Positions 1 through 6,035 of a stretch of DNA of 9,410 nucleotides are shown one piece after another. The notes beneath the pieces are model-generated. The model did no database searches, was not told where the DNA came from, and saw nothing but the letters and a program-made list of their open reading frames with translations. The stretch is from positions 20,225 to 29,634 of the forward strand of contig DAPQ01000007.1 of NCBI GenBank assembly GCA_002502175.1. The letters are read 5' to 3'. The position numbers and the translations under genes were made by a program. Numbering within the stretch: position 1 is the stretch's first letter; every line of letters starts with the position of its first letter. The stretch is from Euryarchaeota archaeon UBA19 (GTDB lineage Archaea > Thermoplasmatota > Poseidoniia > Poseidoniales > Thalassarchaeaceae).

Positions 1-62
1 GGGGCCGGACTTAAGCTCCGGTGCGTAGAGCTTCGTGGGTTCAAATCCCACCCCCTGCACCA
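1..62 (+). tRNA. tRNA-Leu (anticodon TAA), 3' part, cut by the window edge
   Basis: The anticodon stem is CCGGA (5-9) paired with TCCGG (17-21). It closes a 7-nt loop CTTAAGC with anticodon TAA at 12-14, which reads leucine UUA (and UUG by wobble). A class II variable arm follows (22-34, containing GTAG). The T arm is GTGGG (35-39), loop TTCAAAT, CCCAC (47-51). The acceptor 3' strand is CCCCTGC (52-58), then discriminator A59 and an encoded CCA at 60-62. The D arm and the 5' acceptor strand lie outside the window. The base after the anticodon (position 37) is G; bacterial tRNAs reading UNN codons normally carry A37, so this favours an archaeal tRNA. The gene ends directly against the convergent folB stop codon at 63, and T-rich sequence (65-69) follows inside the folB end. 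Identity is firm; the domain-level inference is moderate. Confidence 0.93.
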
Positions 63-464
63 CTATTTTATTCGAGTGATAGAACAGCCCAATTGACCAT
101 CTCCGTCCAAGACATCCAATTTGGTGATTACAACAGTAGCAGCCTCAACCGAGCGAGGTTTTAGTATTCTATCCAACAAACGGTTTGCAAGTGTTTCCAA
201 TAGTGAAGCGCGCTGCAAATTCAAAGTCTCATCTAATACTGCCACCAAGTATTCGTAATCAAGCACTTCAGAAATTTCATCTTCTTCCGGAGCGCTGTCC
301 CCAGATAACATAACGTAAATATCGAAAGACAGACGCTGAGGTGTACCAATTTCGTGGTCATGAACGCCTATATCCACCTGTCTAATTACCTTCTCTAGGA
401 ATAAACAAGTGGCCGCTTGATTGCGAGAAAACATTTGCATTAAGGCGTCCGAATGTGAAGTCAT
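63..464 (-). CDS. folB: Dihydroneopterin aldolase-like protein (FolB family)
   Basis: FolB cleaves 7,8-dihydroneopterin to 6-hydroxymethyl-dihydropterin and glycolaldehyde in cytosolic folate/pterin synthesis. The 133-residue product has the family layout: DIGVHDHE (31-38, with the conserved Glu38), LDYEYL (Tyr70), LLETLA (88-93, Glu90 as the likely pterin anchor) and ITKLDVL with Lys115 at the expected catalytic lysine. About 25 extra N-terminal residues precede the core, as in some alphaproteobacterial FolB-like proteins (from memory). The ATG at 464 shares its A with the upstream SDR stop (TGATG), and GAGGG (471-475) lies 6 nt away, so I chose this start over the TTG at 467. The neighbouring pteridine-reductase-like SDR supports a pterin role. 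The stop codon abuts the tRNA 3' end. Many archaea use an unrelated DHNA aldolase (MptD), so this bacterial type suggests transfer. Family assignment is good; exact substrate is inferred. Confidence 0.82.
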   Translation of the reverse strand: MTSHSDALMQMFSRNQAATCLFLEKVIRQVDIGVHDHEIGTPQRLSFDIYVMLSGDSAPEEDEISEVLDYEYLVAVLDETLNLQRASLLETLANRLLDRILKPRSVEAATVVITKLDVLDGDGQLGCSITRIK

Positions 465-1231
465 CAAACACCCTCGGTTTCAAATGCGACGTCTCGGCTT
501 CTGGAAAGGAATCTTTCTCCAGCATCGACAAAAATTACCTGTCCGGTAATCGAATTTCCTTCAATGAGAAAAACTACAGCCTGAGCAATATCATCTGGGG
601 AAGGGCCGTACCCAAGTGGGCTTTGAGACTGGGCTAGATTGAATCCCGCTTCTGTTTGGTCGGGGCTCGCTAAGGTATGACCCGGTGCGACAGCGTTAAC
701 TCTCAGTTTAGGCGCAAGGCCTCTTGCAAGAGCCTCGGTTATTCCTAGAAGGGCAAATCTTGAGGCAGTATACGAAATGTGATCTGGATTAGGTGCAGCG
801 ATTTTCTGATCCAAAATGTTGACCACTGACCCCGTCATGTTCTCGGGGAGATTGTGTAGTAATTCTCGAGTTAACATCAGAGGTGCTTTTGCGTTTACGT
901 CCATATGCTGATTCCAAGATTTATCATCAAAACTTTCTAAGTCATCATGCTCGAATTTTGAGGCATTATTCACAAGGTGTAAAATCGGTCCAATTTTTGA
1001 TGATGCCTTGGAAATAATTCTGGTAAATTCTTCCGGATTCGATAAATCTCCTTTTACCGTGCAAGCATCGACACCAAATCCTCTAATCTTCTCTGCCAAT
1101 TCCTCGGCGTCTTTTGCAGACGAATTGTGGTGAACTGCCACTGAGTGACCTTTTTGTGCTAGGTGAAGACAAATTGCAGCGCCAATTCTCTTTGCACCTC
1201 CTGTCACGAGTGCAGCACTGCGAGCCATCAT
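464..1231 (-). CDS. Short-chain dehydrogenase/reductase, PTR1/FolM-like (possible pteridine reductase)
   Basis: A 255-residue Rossmann-fold SDR, probably NADPH-dependent, that may reduce dihydropterins or dihydrofolate. Numbered from 1231: the cofactor motif is TGGAKRIG (10-17), followed by a basic/polar HHNSSA stretch (34-39) after beta-2 that suits NADPH, then GDL (61-63), NNAS (88-91) and NAVAPG (179-184). The catalytic region has Asp141 where classical SDRs have Ser, and Tyr154 thirteen residues later, matching the Asp-Tyr spacing of Leishmania PTR1. The residue four after Tyr is Arg158 (AGA) instead of the usual Lys, which is unusual. Tandem ATGs at 1231 and 1228 are both possible starts; the TATA-like element fits transcription starting at 1228. 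A longer reading from a TTG at 1333 adds 34 non-family residues and is rejected. The gene runs straight into folB with a 1-nt overlap. The neighbour argues for pterin chemistry, but another SDR substrate is possible. Confidence 0.8.
   Translation of the reverse strand: MMARSAALVTGGAKRIGAAICLHLAQKGHSVAVHHNSSAKDAEELAEKIRGFGVDACTVKGDLSNPEEFTRIISKASSKIGPILHLVNNASKFEHDDLESFDDKSWNQHMDVNAKAPLMLTRELLHNLPENMTGSVVNILDQKIAAPNPDHISYTASRFALLGITEALARGLAPKLRVNAVAPGHTLASPDQTEAGFNLAQSQSPLGYGPSPDDIAQAVVFLIEGNSITGQVIFVDAGERFLSRSRDVAFETEGV
471..475 (-). promoter_or_regulatory. Shine-Dalgarno site of folB
   Basis: GAGGG on the minus strand sits 6 nt before the ATG at 464, inside the end of the upstream SDR gene. 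It selects this ATG over the TTG at 467 and fits translational coupling through the TGATG overlap. Confidence 0.7.
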
Positions 1232-1332
1232 TAGTTCCGAGTCAAGTCTCGTATATGTCTCCTCGTTTTGAAAGACCTCATCTGGAGGTTTGAGGCGAAT
1301 GATTAACGCCGTGTGTCTGCTCCTCGTAATCA
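1232..1332. other. Divergent intergenic region between SDR-folB and the lipA operon, with two short dyads
   Basis: About 100 nt separate the two divergent starts. Besides the leftward TATA-like element, I see ACCTC (1275-1279) and GAGGT (1285-1289) around a 5-nt loop, and GGCG (1294-1297) and CGCC (1307-1310) around a 9-nt spacer. The second dyad covers the place where a TATA box for a leaderless lipA transcript would lie, so it could be an operator. The dyads are short enough to arise by chance. No strong TATA box or Shine-Dalgarno sequence is visible before lipA; an AT-rich GATTAA (1301-1306) is the only candidate. Confidence 0.3.
1251..1258 (-). promoter_or_regulatory. TATA-like element for the SDR-folB operon (putative, leaderless)
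   Basis: On the minus strand ACATATAC is centred about 26 nt upstream of the ATG at 1228, the distance between an archaeal TATA box and its transcription start. No Shine-Dalgarno sequence lies close to this ATG; the nearest, GAGGAG, is just upstream of the TATA element and too far away. A leaderless transcript beginning at the start codon is the simplest reading. The motif is short, so this is a suggestion. Confidence 0.45.
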
Positions 1333-2421
1333 ATGGGTGTACCGCTGCCCCAAGTAAATGGCACTGAAGTGTCGTCTAACAGCTGTGGAGGTCCGGTCAG
1401 AATTAGCGCTGAAGAACGCCGGAAAGCGGAAAGAAAGCGGCTGCCTTCTTGGTTCAAAACTACACTTCCTACAGGGAATGCCCAAAGCCGGTTTAATGAG
1501 ACAAAATCTAATGTCCACGAACACGGGTTGCATACAGTTTGCGAAGAGGCTCGATGCCCAAACATACACGATTGTTGGGGTAGAGGGACTGCAACTTTCA
1601 TGATTGCAGGAGAAGTCTGTACACGAGGATGTAGGTTCTGTGCAGTCGGCACAGAGAAAACCCCTCCTCCTTTGAATCCAAACGAGCCTGCAGAACTCGC
1701 TGAAGCTGTTGATAGAATGGGTGTTAGTCACGCTGTAATTACAGTAGTCAATCGTGACGACTTAGCAGACGGAGGTGCACAGCATTACCGCAATTGTATC
1801 AAAGCAGTACACGAAAGATGCCCTGATGTTGGACTAGAATTACTCTGCTCTGACCTAGATGGGAATATTCAGGCGCTAGCAGTTTTACTCGATGAATTAC
1901 CGCTCAAAGTCTTCGCCCACAATGTAGAATGTGTGCCCAGGTTGGACTCCACTGTTCGCGATCCTCGTGCTTCGTTTACTCAATCGCTGAAAATTCTACA
2001 AGAAGCTAAGCGATTAAGGCCAGATTTGGCAATAAAATCCAGCATAATGGTCGGTGTAGGAGAAAACGATCAAGAAGTTGTTGAAGCTATGCAACTGCTA
2101 AGAGGAGTTGGAGTTGAGTTAATCACTCTGGGCCAATATCTTCAACCGAGTTGGAAACATCTTGCAGTCGATAGATTTCCTGAGCCGAAAACTTTCGCTG
2201 AGTGGGATCAAGCCGCAAGAGAAATGGGATTCACTGCGGTTGCTAGTGGACCGTTAGTACGCTCTTCCTACAGAGCGGGTTTGCTTTGGGAAGAAGCAAT
2301 GGGTGGAGAACCAGTCGTAACAAGAGACTCTACAGGTTCAGCAATTAGCCATCTGAACCCTAGCAAAGATCTGCTCGCTACCAATGAGGCTCGGTCGTCC
2401 TCGGAGCACAAAACAATATGA
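1333..2421 (+). CDS. lipA: Lipoyl synthase (radical SAM)
   Basis: LipA inserts two sulfur atoms into the octanoyl chain held on a lipoyl-domain lysine, giving the lipoyl cofactor. The 362-residue protein has the auxiliary-cluster cysteines C70, C75 and C81 (C-x4-C-x5-C, in CEEARCPNIHDCW) and the radical SAM triad C96, C100, C103 (CTRGCRFC). Near the end is the LipA hallmark RSSY (310-313), whose serine ligates the auxiliary cluster. The N-terminal LPSWFKTTLPTG segment (37-48) is typical of the family. An in-frame TAA at 1327 makes ATG 1333 the earliest start; it has no obvious Shine-Dalgarno sequence, so translation may be leaderless. About 36 N-terminal residues and a roughly 45-residue tail lie outside the conserved core. 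It opens the operon, 22 nt before bkdA1, whose E2 partner is the presumed lipoylation target. Identity is very secure; the start is less so. Confidence 0.95.
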   Translation: MGVPLPQVNGTEVSSNSCGGPVRISAEERRKAERKRLPSWFKTTLPTGNAQSRFNETKSNVHEHGLHTVCEEARCPNIHDCWGRGTATFMIAGEVCTRGCRFCAVGTEKTPPPLNPNEPAELAEAVDRMGVSHAVITVVNRDDLADGGAQHYRNCIKAVHERCPDVGLELLCSDLDGNIQALAVLLDELPLKVFAHNVECVPRLDSTVRDPRASFTQSLKILQEAKRLRPDLAIKSSIMVGVGENDQEVVEAMQLLRGVGVELITLGQYLQPSWKHLAVDRFPEPKTFAEWDQAAREMGFTAVASGPLVRSSYRAGLLWEEAMGGEPVVTRDSTGSAISHLNPSKDLLATNEARSSSEHKTI

Positions 2422-2431
2422 ACGAATAATC

Positions 2432-2436
2432 AGAGG
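2432..2436 (+). promoter_or_regulatory. Shine-Dalgarno site of bkdA1
   Basis: AGAGG lies 7 nt before the ATG at 2444 in the 22-nt gap after lipA. It selects this start over the in-frame ATG at 2384, which would overlap lipA by 38 nt and add 20 residues. Confidence 0.6.
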
Positions 2437-2443
2437 CAGAATT

Positions 2444-3691
2444 ATGGCAGCGAAAAAGAAGAAGCAAGTAACCTTGCACGTACCCTCCGCTCCCTTCCGA
2501 CCAGGAGACAAGGCTAGTTTCGCACCATTCGAAAACGAGCCTGGAGATCTTCCTAGACCCGATCCTGTAAGCTGCACCGCATCTGAAACCACAGACCATG
2601 CATACGGGCTTGTAAGAGTATTAGATTTCGAAGGTAATGCTAGTGGACCTTGGAATCCCGAGTTATCTCCAGATGAGCTTCGTGAAGGCCTAGAACACAT
2701 GGTAAGAATGCGAATATTCGATGATCGAATGATGAAAATGCAACGTACTGGTAAGTTGTCGTTTTACATGCGCTCCTATGGAGAAGAAGCAGTTGCAATC
2801 GCACAAACCATGGCATTAGAAACTCAGGATTGGATATTCCCTACCTACAGACAGCCTGGAGCGCAATTTGTCAGAGGAAGAGATATGGTTAGCATGATCA
2901 ACCACTGTATTGGCAATGAGGAAGACAATGTGAAGGGGAGGCAAATGCCTGTCCATTACACCTATCGCGAGGGGCGTTTTATCTCGGTTTCAAGCCCGGT
3001 TGGGACCCAATTTAGTCAAGCCGTAGGTGTTGCGATGGCTTCTCAATACAAGGCCCTCGATGAATGCTGTATCACTTGGATAGGAGATGGTTCTAGTGCT
3101 GAAGGAGATTACCATTATGCACTCAATTTCGCTTCTGTATTCAAGCCACCAGTGATTCTTAATATCGTAAACAATCAATGGGCAATTTCGACTCACGCTA
3201 ACTTAGCAAGTGGTAACCCAACATTCGCTGCAAGAGGGTTAGCCTACAATGTGCCTTCAATGAGAGTGGATGGAAATGACTTCTTAGCGCTCTATTCAGT
3301 TACGAAATGGGCAAGAGAGCGCGCAGCTGCCGGAGAGGGTGCTACGCATATTGAGGTGCTTACCTATCGTTCTGGAGCACACTCCTCCAGCGATGACCCC
3401 AGTAGATATCGCCCCGGAGACGAGCACGAGGCTTGGCCTGGTGGCGACCCAGTCGACCGATTAGTGCAGCATTTGGTTGCAATCGGAGAATGGTCGGAAG
3501 AGCAGCAAAAGGAATTAGAGGAAAGAGTCGATGGTGAGGTAATGGCTGCTTACAAGGAAGCTGTTACTTATGGAGATCTGGCCAATGGACCTTATCCTTC
3601 AGCGGATACGATCTTTACTGAAGTATACGAGGAAGTCCCTTGGCATCTTCAAGAACAATGGGATGAAATGAAGAAATGGAGTGTGGACTGA
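2444..3691 (+). CDS. bkdA1: Branched-chain 2-oxoacid dehydrogenase E1 alpha subunit
   Basis: With E1 beta it forms the thiamine-diphosphate decarboxylase that takes 2-oxoisovalerate and related 2-oxoacids and passes the acyl group to the E2 lipoyl arm. The 415-residue protein contains the ThDP/Mg motif GDG (214-216) ending in NN (243-244), the ISTP-like follow-on AIST (247-250), and the mobile loop GAHSSSDDPSRYRP (311-324) with conserved His313. Segments such as FPTYRQ, GRQMPVHY and RVDGNDF, together with the long N-terminal arm (residues 1-75), resemble Pseudomonas BkdA1 and human BCKDHA (from memory), not pyruvate dehydrogenase E1 alpha. The N-terminus is lysine-rich (KKKK at 4-7). Only 1 nt separates its stop from the bkdA2 ATG. 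The class is well supported; the in vivo spectrum may include other 2-oxoacids. Confidence 0.93.
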   Translation: MAAKKKKQVTLHVPSAPFRPGDKASFAPFENEPGDLPRPDPVSCTASETTDHAYGLVRVLDFEGNASGPWNPELSPDELREGLEHMVRMRIFDDRMMKMQRTGKLSFYMRSYGEEAVAIAQTMALETQDWIFPTYRQPGAQFVRGRDMVSMINHCIGNEEDNVKGRQMPVHYTYREGRFISVSSPVGTQFSQAVGVAMASQYKALDECCITWIGDGSSAEGDYHYALNFASVFKPPVILNIVNNQWAISTHANLASGNPTFAARGLAYNVPSMRVDGNDFLALYSVTKWARERAAAGEGATHIEVLTYRSGAHSSSDDPSRYRPGDEHEAWPGGDPVDRLVQHLVAIGEWSEEQQKELEERVDGEVMAAYKEAVTYGDLANGPYPSADTIFTEVYEEVPWHLQEQWDEMKKWSVD

Positions 3692-3692
3692 A

Positions 3693-4703
3693 ATGCCTGA
3701 AATGAATATTGTTCAAGCAGTTAATTCAGCTCTAGACATTATGCTGGAGAAAGACCCAGATGTAATCTTCTTTGGCGAAGATGCAGGATATTTTGGAGGT
3801 GTGTTCCGGACCTCAGATGGTTTACAAGAAAAACACGGCACACACCGTGTATTCGACACTCCTCTTTCCGAAGGTGGAATTGCTGCAATCGCATTTGGTA
3901 TGGGGATCAATGGATTAAGGCCAGTTGCAGAAATCCAATTTGCCGATTACATCTTCCCAGCCTATGACCAAATTGTCAACGAAATCGCCAAAGTTAGACA
4001 TCGATCGGGTGGTGAGTTTTGGTGCCCATTAACAATCAGAACTCCCGCAGGTGGTGGAATTCGCGGCGGGCATCATCACTCGCAGAGCCCTGAATCTCAA
4101 TTTACCCACACTTCCGGGATAAATGTCGTTTATACCTCAACACCTTACAACTCCAAGGGCCTACTCATTTCTGCGATTGAATCCAACGACCCCGTTGTGG
4201 TATTCGAACCTAAGCGATGTTACCGAGGGCCTTTCTATGGCGACCCACATAATGTCCCAACCTGGAAAGATCACCCAGAGGCAGAAGTCCCAGAGGCGCA
4301 TTATACAGTGCCCCTTGGTGAGGCAAGACTTGCAATGGAAGGTACTGACTGCACAGTGATTTCTTGGGGCGCAATGGTTCACGTGAGCGAACAGGCAATC
4401 AAAGACTGTGGAGTTAGCTGCGACCTAATTGATTTGCAAACTTTGGTACCTTGGGATAAAGATGCGATTGTAAAATCGATAGAAAAAACTGGACGCTGTG
4501 TTATAGTTCACGAAGCACCGAAAACTAGTGGATTTGGAGCAGAAATGGCAGCCAGTGTTCAGGAGAGATGCTTCTACCACTTAGAAGCACCAATAGAAAG
4601 AGTCACGGGATGGGATACACCGTTCCCGCACACAACAGAATGGGATTATATGCCCAGTCCGGCGAGAATCGCCGATGCAATAAAGAAAACAATGGAGGAA
4701 TGA
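3693..4703 (+). CDS. bkdA2: Branched-chain 2-oxoacid dehydrogenase E1 beta subunit
   Basis: This is the transketolase-like partner of E1 alpha in the alpha2beta2 heterotetramer; its conserved glutamate activates the ThDP cofactor. The 336-residue product has FGEDAGYFGGVFR near the N-terminus, RVFDTPLSEGGIAAIAFGMG with the catalytic Glu, EIQFADYIFPAYDQI, the HSQSPE segment, LEAPIERVTGWDTPFPH, and a C-terminal transketolase domain (TLVPWDKDAI, VHEAPKTSGFGAE). The motif wording matches BCKDH beta subunits. The ATG at 3693 begins 1 nt after the E1 alpha TGA, with GGAG (3678-3681) 11 nt upstream. The GTG at 3681 would overlap the upstream gene, and the ATG at 3702 is a weaker alternative. No residue expected in the family appears to be missing. 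Confidence 0.94.
   Translation: MPEMNIVQAVNSALDIMLEKDPDVIFFGEDAGYFGGVFRTSDGLQEKHGTHRVFDTPLSEGGIAAIAFGMGINGLRPVAEIQFADYIFPAYDQIVNEIAKVRHRSGGEFWCPLTIRTPAGGGIRGGHHHSQSPESQFTHTSGINVVYTSTPYNSKGLLISAIESNDPVVVFEPKRCYRGPFYGDPHNVPTWKDHPEAEVPEAHYTVPLGEARLAMEGTDCTVISWGAMVHVSEQAIKDCGVSCDLIDLQTLVPWDKDAIVKSIEKTGRCVIVHEAPKTSGFGAEMAASVQERCFYHLEAPIERVTGWDTPFPHTTEWDYMPSPARIADAIKKTMEE
4694..4698 (+). promoter_or_regulatory. Shine-Dalgarno site of bkdB
   Basis: GGAGG lies in the last codons of bkdA2, 7 nt before ATG 4706 but only 1 nt before the alternative ATG 4700, so it fixes 4706 as the better start. Confidence 0.75.
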
Positions 4704-4705
4704 AA

Positions 4706-6025
4706 ATGACAAATCGCGTATTCAAACTACCAGATATCGGAGAAGGAGTTGTTGAAGGAGAAGTCGTGCAATGGCACGTATCCGTTGGAGATTCTGTCTC
4801 CGAAGATGATGCACTTGTAGATGTAATGACAGATAAGGCGACTGTGACAATACCCTCACCTCATGATGGAACAATATCCGCTCTACATGGTGGTGTGGGT
4901 GATATGGTTGCAGTCGGTGCTACATTGGTTGAATTCGGAGAGGGTGGCGATAGCCCTGACGAATCGGTTGAGGAAAAAGAACCAGCACCGGAAAAAACCG
5001 TTGAACCGGAAGTTGTAGCCGAGCCGGAGCAAGTGAAAACACCTCCACCAGTGGCTACTGAACCGGTCGCTCCTCCACCTGTACCTGCAATATCAACACC
5101 CGCTCCATTACCAGCGGTTTCCAAACCAACTGAAAGCAGTGGTGGGTCTGGAGGTAAAGCACTTGCCAGTCCCGCTGTTCGCAGGCGTGCACGCGAGGCA
5201 GGAGTCGATCTAGCATCAGTTCGCGGTAGCGGACCAGCGGGTCGAATTCGTCACGCAGACCTTGATGCATTCATCGCTGCTGGAGGCATGGTACAAGGCG
5301 CGGCTCCAGTCGCTTATACTACCCGAAGAAGTGATGTTGAGGAAATTAAGGTAGTTGGATTGAGGAGAAAGATTGCCGAAGCAATGACCATCTCCAAGCG
5401 CCATATTCCACATTTCTCTTACTTTGAGGAAATTGATGTTACAGAATTGGAGGAGTTACGGCAATTCCTTAACGCAACCAAATCTCCAGAACAACCGAAA
5501 TTAACCTATCTTCCATTCATCATGATGGCTCTAGCGAAAATAATGCCAAATCATCCTGAATGTAATGGGCATTATGACGAAGCAAATGGAATTGCTAGAA
5601 GGTATGGCGCTGTTAACTTAGGAATTGCAACTCAAACCGATAGAGGACTATTCGTCCCTGTAGTAAAACACGCTGAAGCGATGGATGTTTGGCAGGCGGC
5701 AGCAGAAATGCAGAGAGTATCTGGGGCGGCTAGAGATGGAACTGCTTCGCTTGACGACCTAACTGGCTCTACCTTCACAATTACTAGCCTTGGGAGAGAT
5801 GGAGGACTTGGAGCGACTCCGATAATCAACCACCCAGAGGTAGCCATACTAGGCGTTCACAAAGCACGTGAAATGCCTGTTGTTAGAAATGGCGAAGTTG
5901 TGGTTCGCAGAATTATGAATGTATCTAGCTCATTTGATCATAGAATCGTCGATGGGGCTGATGGAGCAGCCCTAGTGCAGTCACTCAAGCGGATGCTTGA
6001 ACATCCTGCACTAATCTTCATGTGA
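4706..6025 (+). CDS. bkdB: Branched-chain 2-oxoacid dehydrogenase E2 (dihydrolipoyl acyltransferase)
   Basis: E2 is the complex core: its swinging lipoyl arm takes the acyl group from E1, transfers it to CoA and is reoxidised by E3. The 439-residue protein has three parts. A single lipoyl domain (about 1-79) carries DVMTDKA with Lys44 as the lipoylation site. A Pro/Glu-rich flexible linker (about 80-150) follows. The peripheral-subunit-binding domain (about 152-190) contains LASPAVRRRAREAGVDL and GPAGRI. The CoA acyltransferase domain (about 212-439) ends in SFDHRIVDGADGA, with His412 and Asp416 of the HxxxDG active site. DIGEG and DKATVTIPSPHDG resemble mitochondrial and Pseudomonas BCKDH E2. 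The start is set by GGAGG at 4694. It is the obvious substrate for the LipA and LipB encoded on either side. Confidence 0.94.
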   Translation: MTNRVFKLPDIGEGVVEGEVVQWHVSVGDSVSEDDALVDVMTDKATVTIPSPHDGTISALHGGVGDMVAVGATLVEFGEGGDSPDESVEEKEPAPEKTVEPEVVAEPEQVKTPPPVATEPVAPPPVPAISTPAPLPAVSKPTESSGGSGGKALASPAVRRRAREAGVDLASVRGSGPAGRIRHADLDAFIAAGGMVQGAAPVAYTTRRSDVEEIKVVGLRRKIAEAMTISKRHIPHFSYFEEIDVTELEELRQFLNATKSPEQPKLTYLPFIMMALAKIMPNHPECNGHYDEANGIARRYGAVNLGIATQTDRGLFVPVVKHAEAMDVWQAAAEMQRVSGAARDGTASLDDLTGSTFTITSLGRDGGLGATPIINHPEVAILGVHKAREMPVVRNGEVVVRRIMNVSSSFDHRIVDGADGAALVQSLKRMLEHPALIFM

Positions 6026-6030
6026 GGGGG
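6024..6030 (+). promoter_or_regulatory. Shine-Dalgarno site of lpdV
   Basis: GAGGGGG overlaps the bkdB stop codon and ends 5 nt before ATG 6036, a strong ribosome binding site in a 10-nt gap. Confidence 0.7.
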
Positions 6031-6035
6031 AAAAA

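Noticed and set aside
1232..1333. A longer SDR starting at a TTG at 1333
   Set aside because: The extra 34 residues do not resemble SDR sequence, the TTG overlaps the lipA start, and the tandem ATGs lie just before the Rossmann motif with a TATA-like element well placed for them.
1330..1731. Antisense open frames over lipA, and similar ones over the other genes
   Set aside because: They lack recognisable motifs and lie opposite strongly conserved proteins, so they are by-products of codon bias.
2384..2443. An earlier bkdA1 start at ATG 2384
   Set aside because: It would overlap lipA by 38 nt with no ribosome binding site, while AGAGG at 2432 suits ATG 2444.
4568..4705. An earlier bkdB start inside bkdA2
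   Set aside because: The lipoyl domain begins at 4706, GGAGG is correctly spaced for it, and the upstream frame reads only the shadow of E1 beta.
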